DNA of 6,386 bases from an uncultured Propionibacteriaceae bacterium (lineage in GTDB: Bacteria > Actinomycetota > Actinomycetes > Propionibacteriales > Propionibacteriaceae): assembly GCA_945875065.1 (NCBI GenBank), contig CAMCJC010000158.1, positions 1-6,386 on the forward strand, written 5' to 3'. Both the position numbers and the translations under genes were made by a program. The notes under the pieces are model-generated. The model was not told the origin of the DNA. It saw only the letters and a program-made list of their open reading frames with translations, and did not search any database. Numbering within the stretch: position 1 is the stretch's first letter; the number at the start of each line of letters is the position of its first letter. Positions 6,094-6,386 of this stretch are shown in pieces.

Positions 6094-6386
6094 ATCCCAT
6101 CAGCCTGGAGGGGGTGCGCTTCCGCTACGCATCGCGCGGCCGGAGCGGGGGGCGCGATGTGCTGGATGGCGTGACCCTCCAGGTGCAGCGAGGCACGATG
6201 CTCGGGCTGATTGGGCCGAATGGATCCGGGAAGTCCACCTTGCTGCGCTGCATTTACCGGGCGCTCCGACCCCAGGCGGGAAAGGTGCTCCTCATCGATC
6301 GAGACGTCCAGCGGTACGGCTCCAGCCGGCTAGCCCGGGAGGTGGCGGTGGCCGTCCAGCAGGAAGAGGGGTCGGTTCCCCTGACG
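6090..6386 (+). CDS. ATPase of the FecCD-type importer (3' partial)
   Basis: The frame begins with a GTG that overlaps the binding-protein stop (GTGA, 6090-6093), a sign of translational coupling, and runs open to the right edge for 99 codons. Residues 3-9 (ISLEGVR) form the usual first strand, Walker A is GPNGSGKS (42-49) followed by TLLR, and the Q-loop is probably Gln90 in VAVAVQQE, where VAVVPQ is common. The Gly/Arg-rich insert at residues 15-22 is slightly unusual. The signature motif, Walker B and H-loop lie beyond the window. It matches FepC/BtuD/FhuC-type ATPases that power FecCD permeases and completes the importer with the two genes before it. Only a weak Shine-Dalgarno sequence is visible, consistent with coupling. 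Confidence 0.92.
   Translation, partial: MNPISLEGVRFRYASRGRSGGRDVLDGVTLQVQRGTMLGLIGPNGSGKSTLLRCIYRALRPQAGKVLLIDRDVQRYGSSRLAREVAVAVQQEEGSVPLT

Noticed and set aside
1..6386. CRISPR arrays, tRNA or rRNA genes, insertion sequences, attachment sites
   Set aside because: No regularly spaced repeats, tRNA-like cloverleaf, transposase frame or terminal inverted repeats were seen on either strand.

Overview
The window reads as part of one accessory locus of a high-GC Gram-positive bacterium, probably an Actinomycetota member. The base composition is GC-rich, GTG and TTG starts are plausible, Shine-Dalgarno sequences are strong, the solute-binding protein is a lipoprotein, and a DtxR/IdeR-like operator candidate is present. 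The species cannot be named from the sequence. All credible genes lie on the + strand.

Layout: (1) 2-1459, the 3' part of a type-IV-fold ABC transporter with fused membrane and ATPase domains; its 5' end lies outside the window. (2) 1464-1553, a 29-residue peptide gene with its own Shine-Dalgarno sequence. The peptide has a short leader-like half ending near a Gly-Gly and a C-terminal HCHHTQTTC rich in Cys, Thr and His. (3) 1564-1596, a 13-bp GC-rich hairpin just after the peptide stop. (4) 1613-3805, a fused RRE/ThiF-like/YcaO cyclodehydratase of the azoline-forming RiPP type (TOMM, linear azol(in)e-containing peptides). (5) 3806-3979, a non-coding regulatory gap with a 14/19 match to the DtxR/IdeR iron box and further repeats. 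(6) 3980-5032 FecCD-type permease, 5065-6093 periplasmic-binding lipoprotein and 6090-6386 (open at the right edge) FepC/BtuD-type ATPase: a siderophore/heme/cobalamin-class importer.

How the parts may work together: the YcaO enzyme would bind the leader half of the small peptide and cyclise Cys (perhaps Thr) residues in the His/Cys/Thr tail to thiazolines or methyloxazolines. The upstream ABC transporter would export the product, possibly with leader removal. The iron-box-controlled importer beside it is the type that recovers metal chelates. Peptide, modifying enzyme, exporter and importer together suggest a ribosomally made, azoline-containing metallophore, in effect a RiPP analogue of thiazoline siderophores such as yersiniabactin. 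The individual families are well supported by motifs. The metallophore role is inference. The main alternative is a peptide antibiotic or toxin cluster sitting next to an unrelated iron-uptake operon. No dehydrogenase (SagB/McbC type) is visible, so the rings would stay azolines unless that gene lies outside the window.
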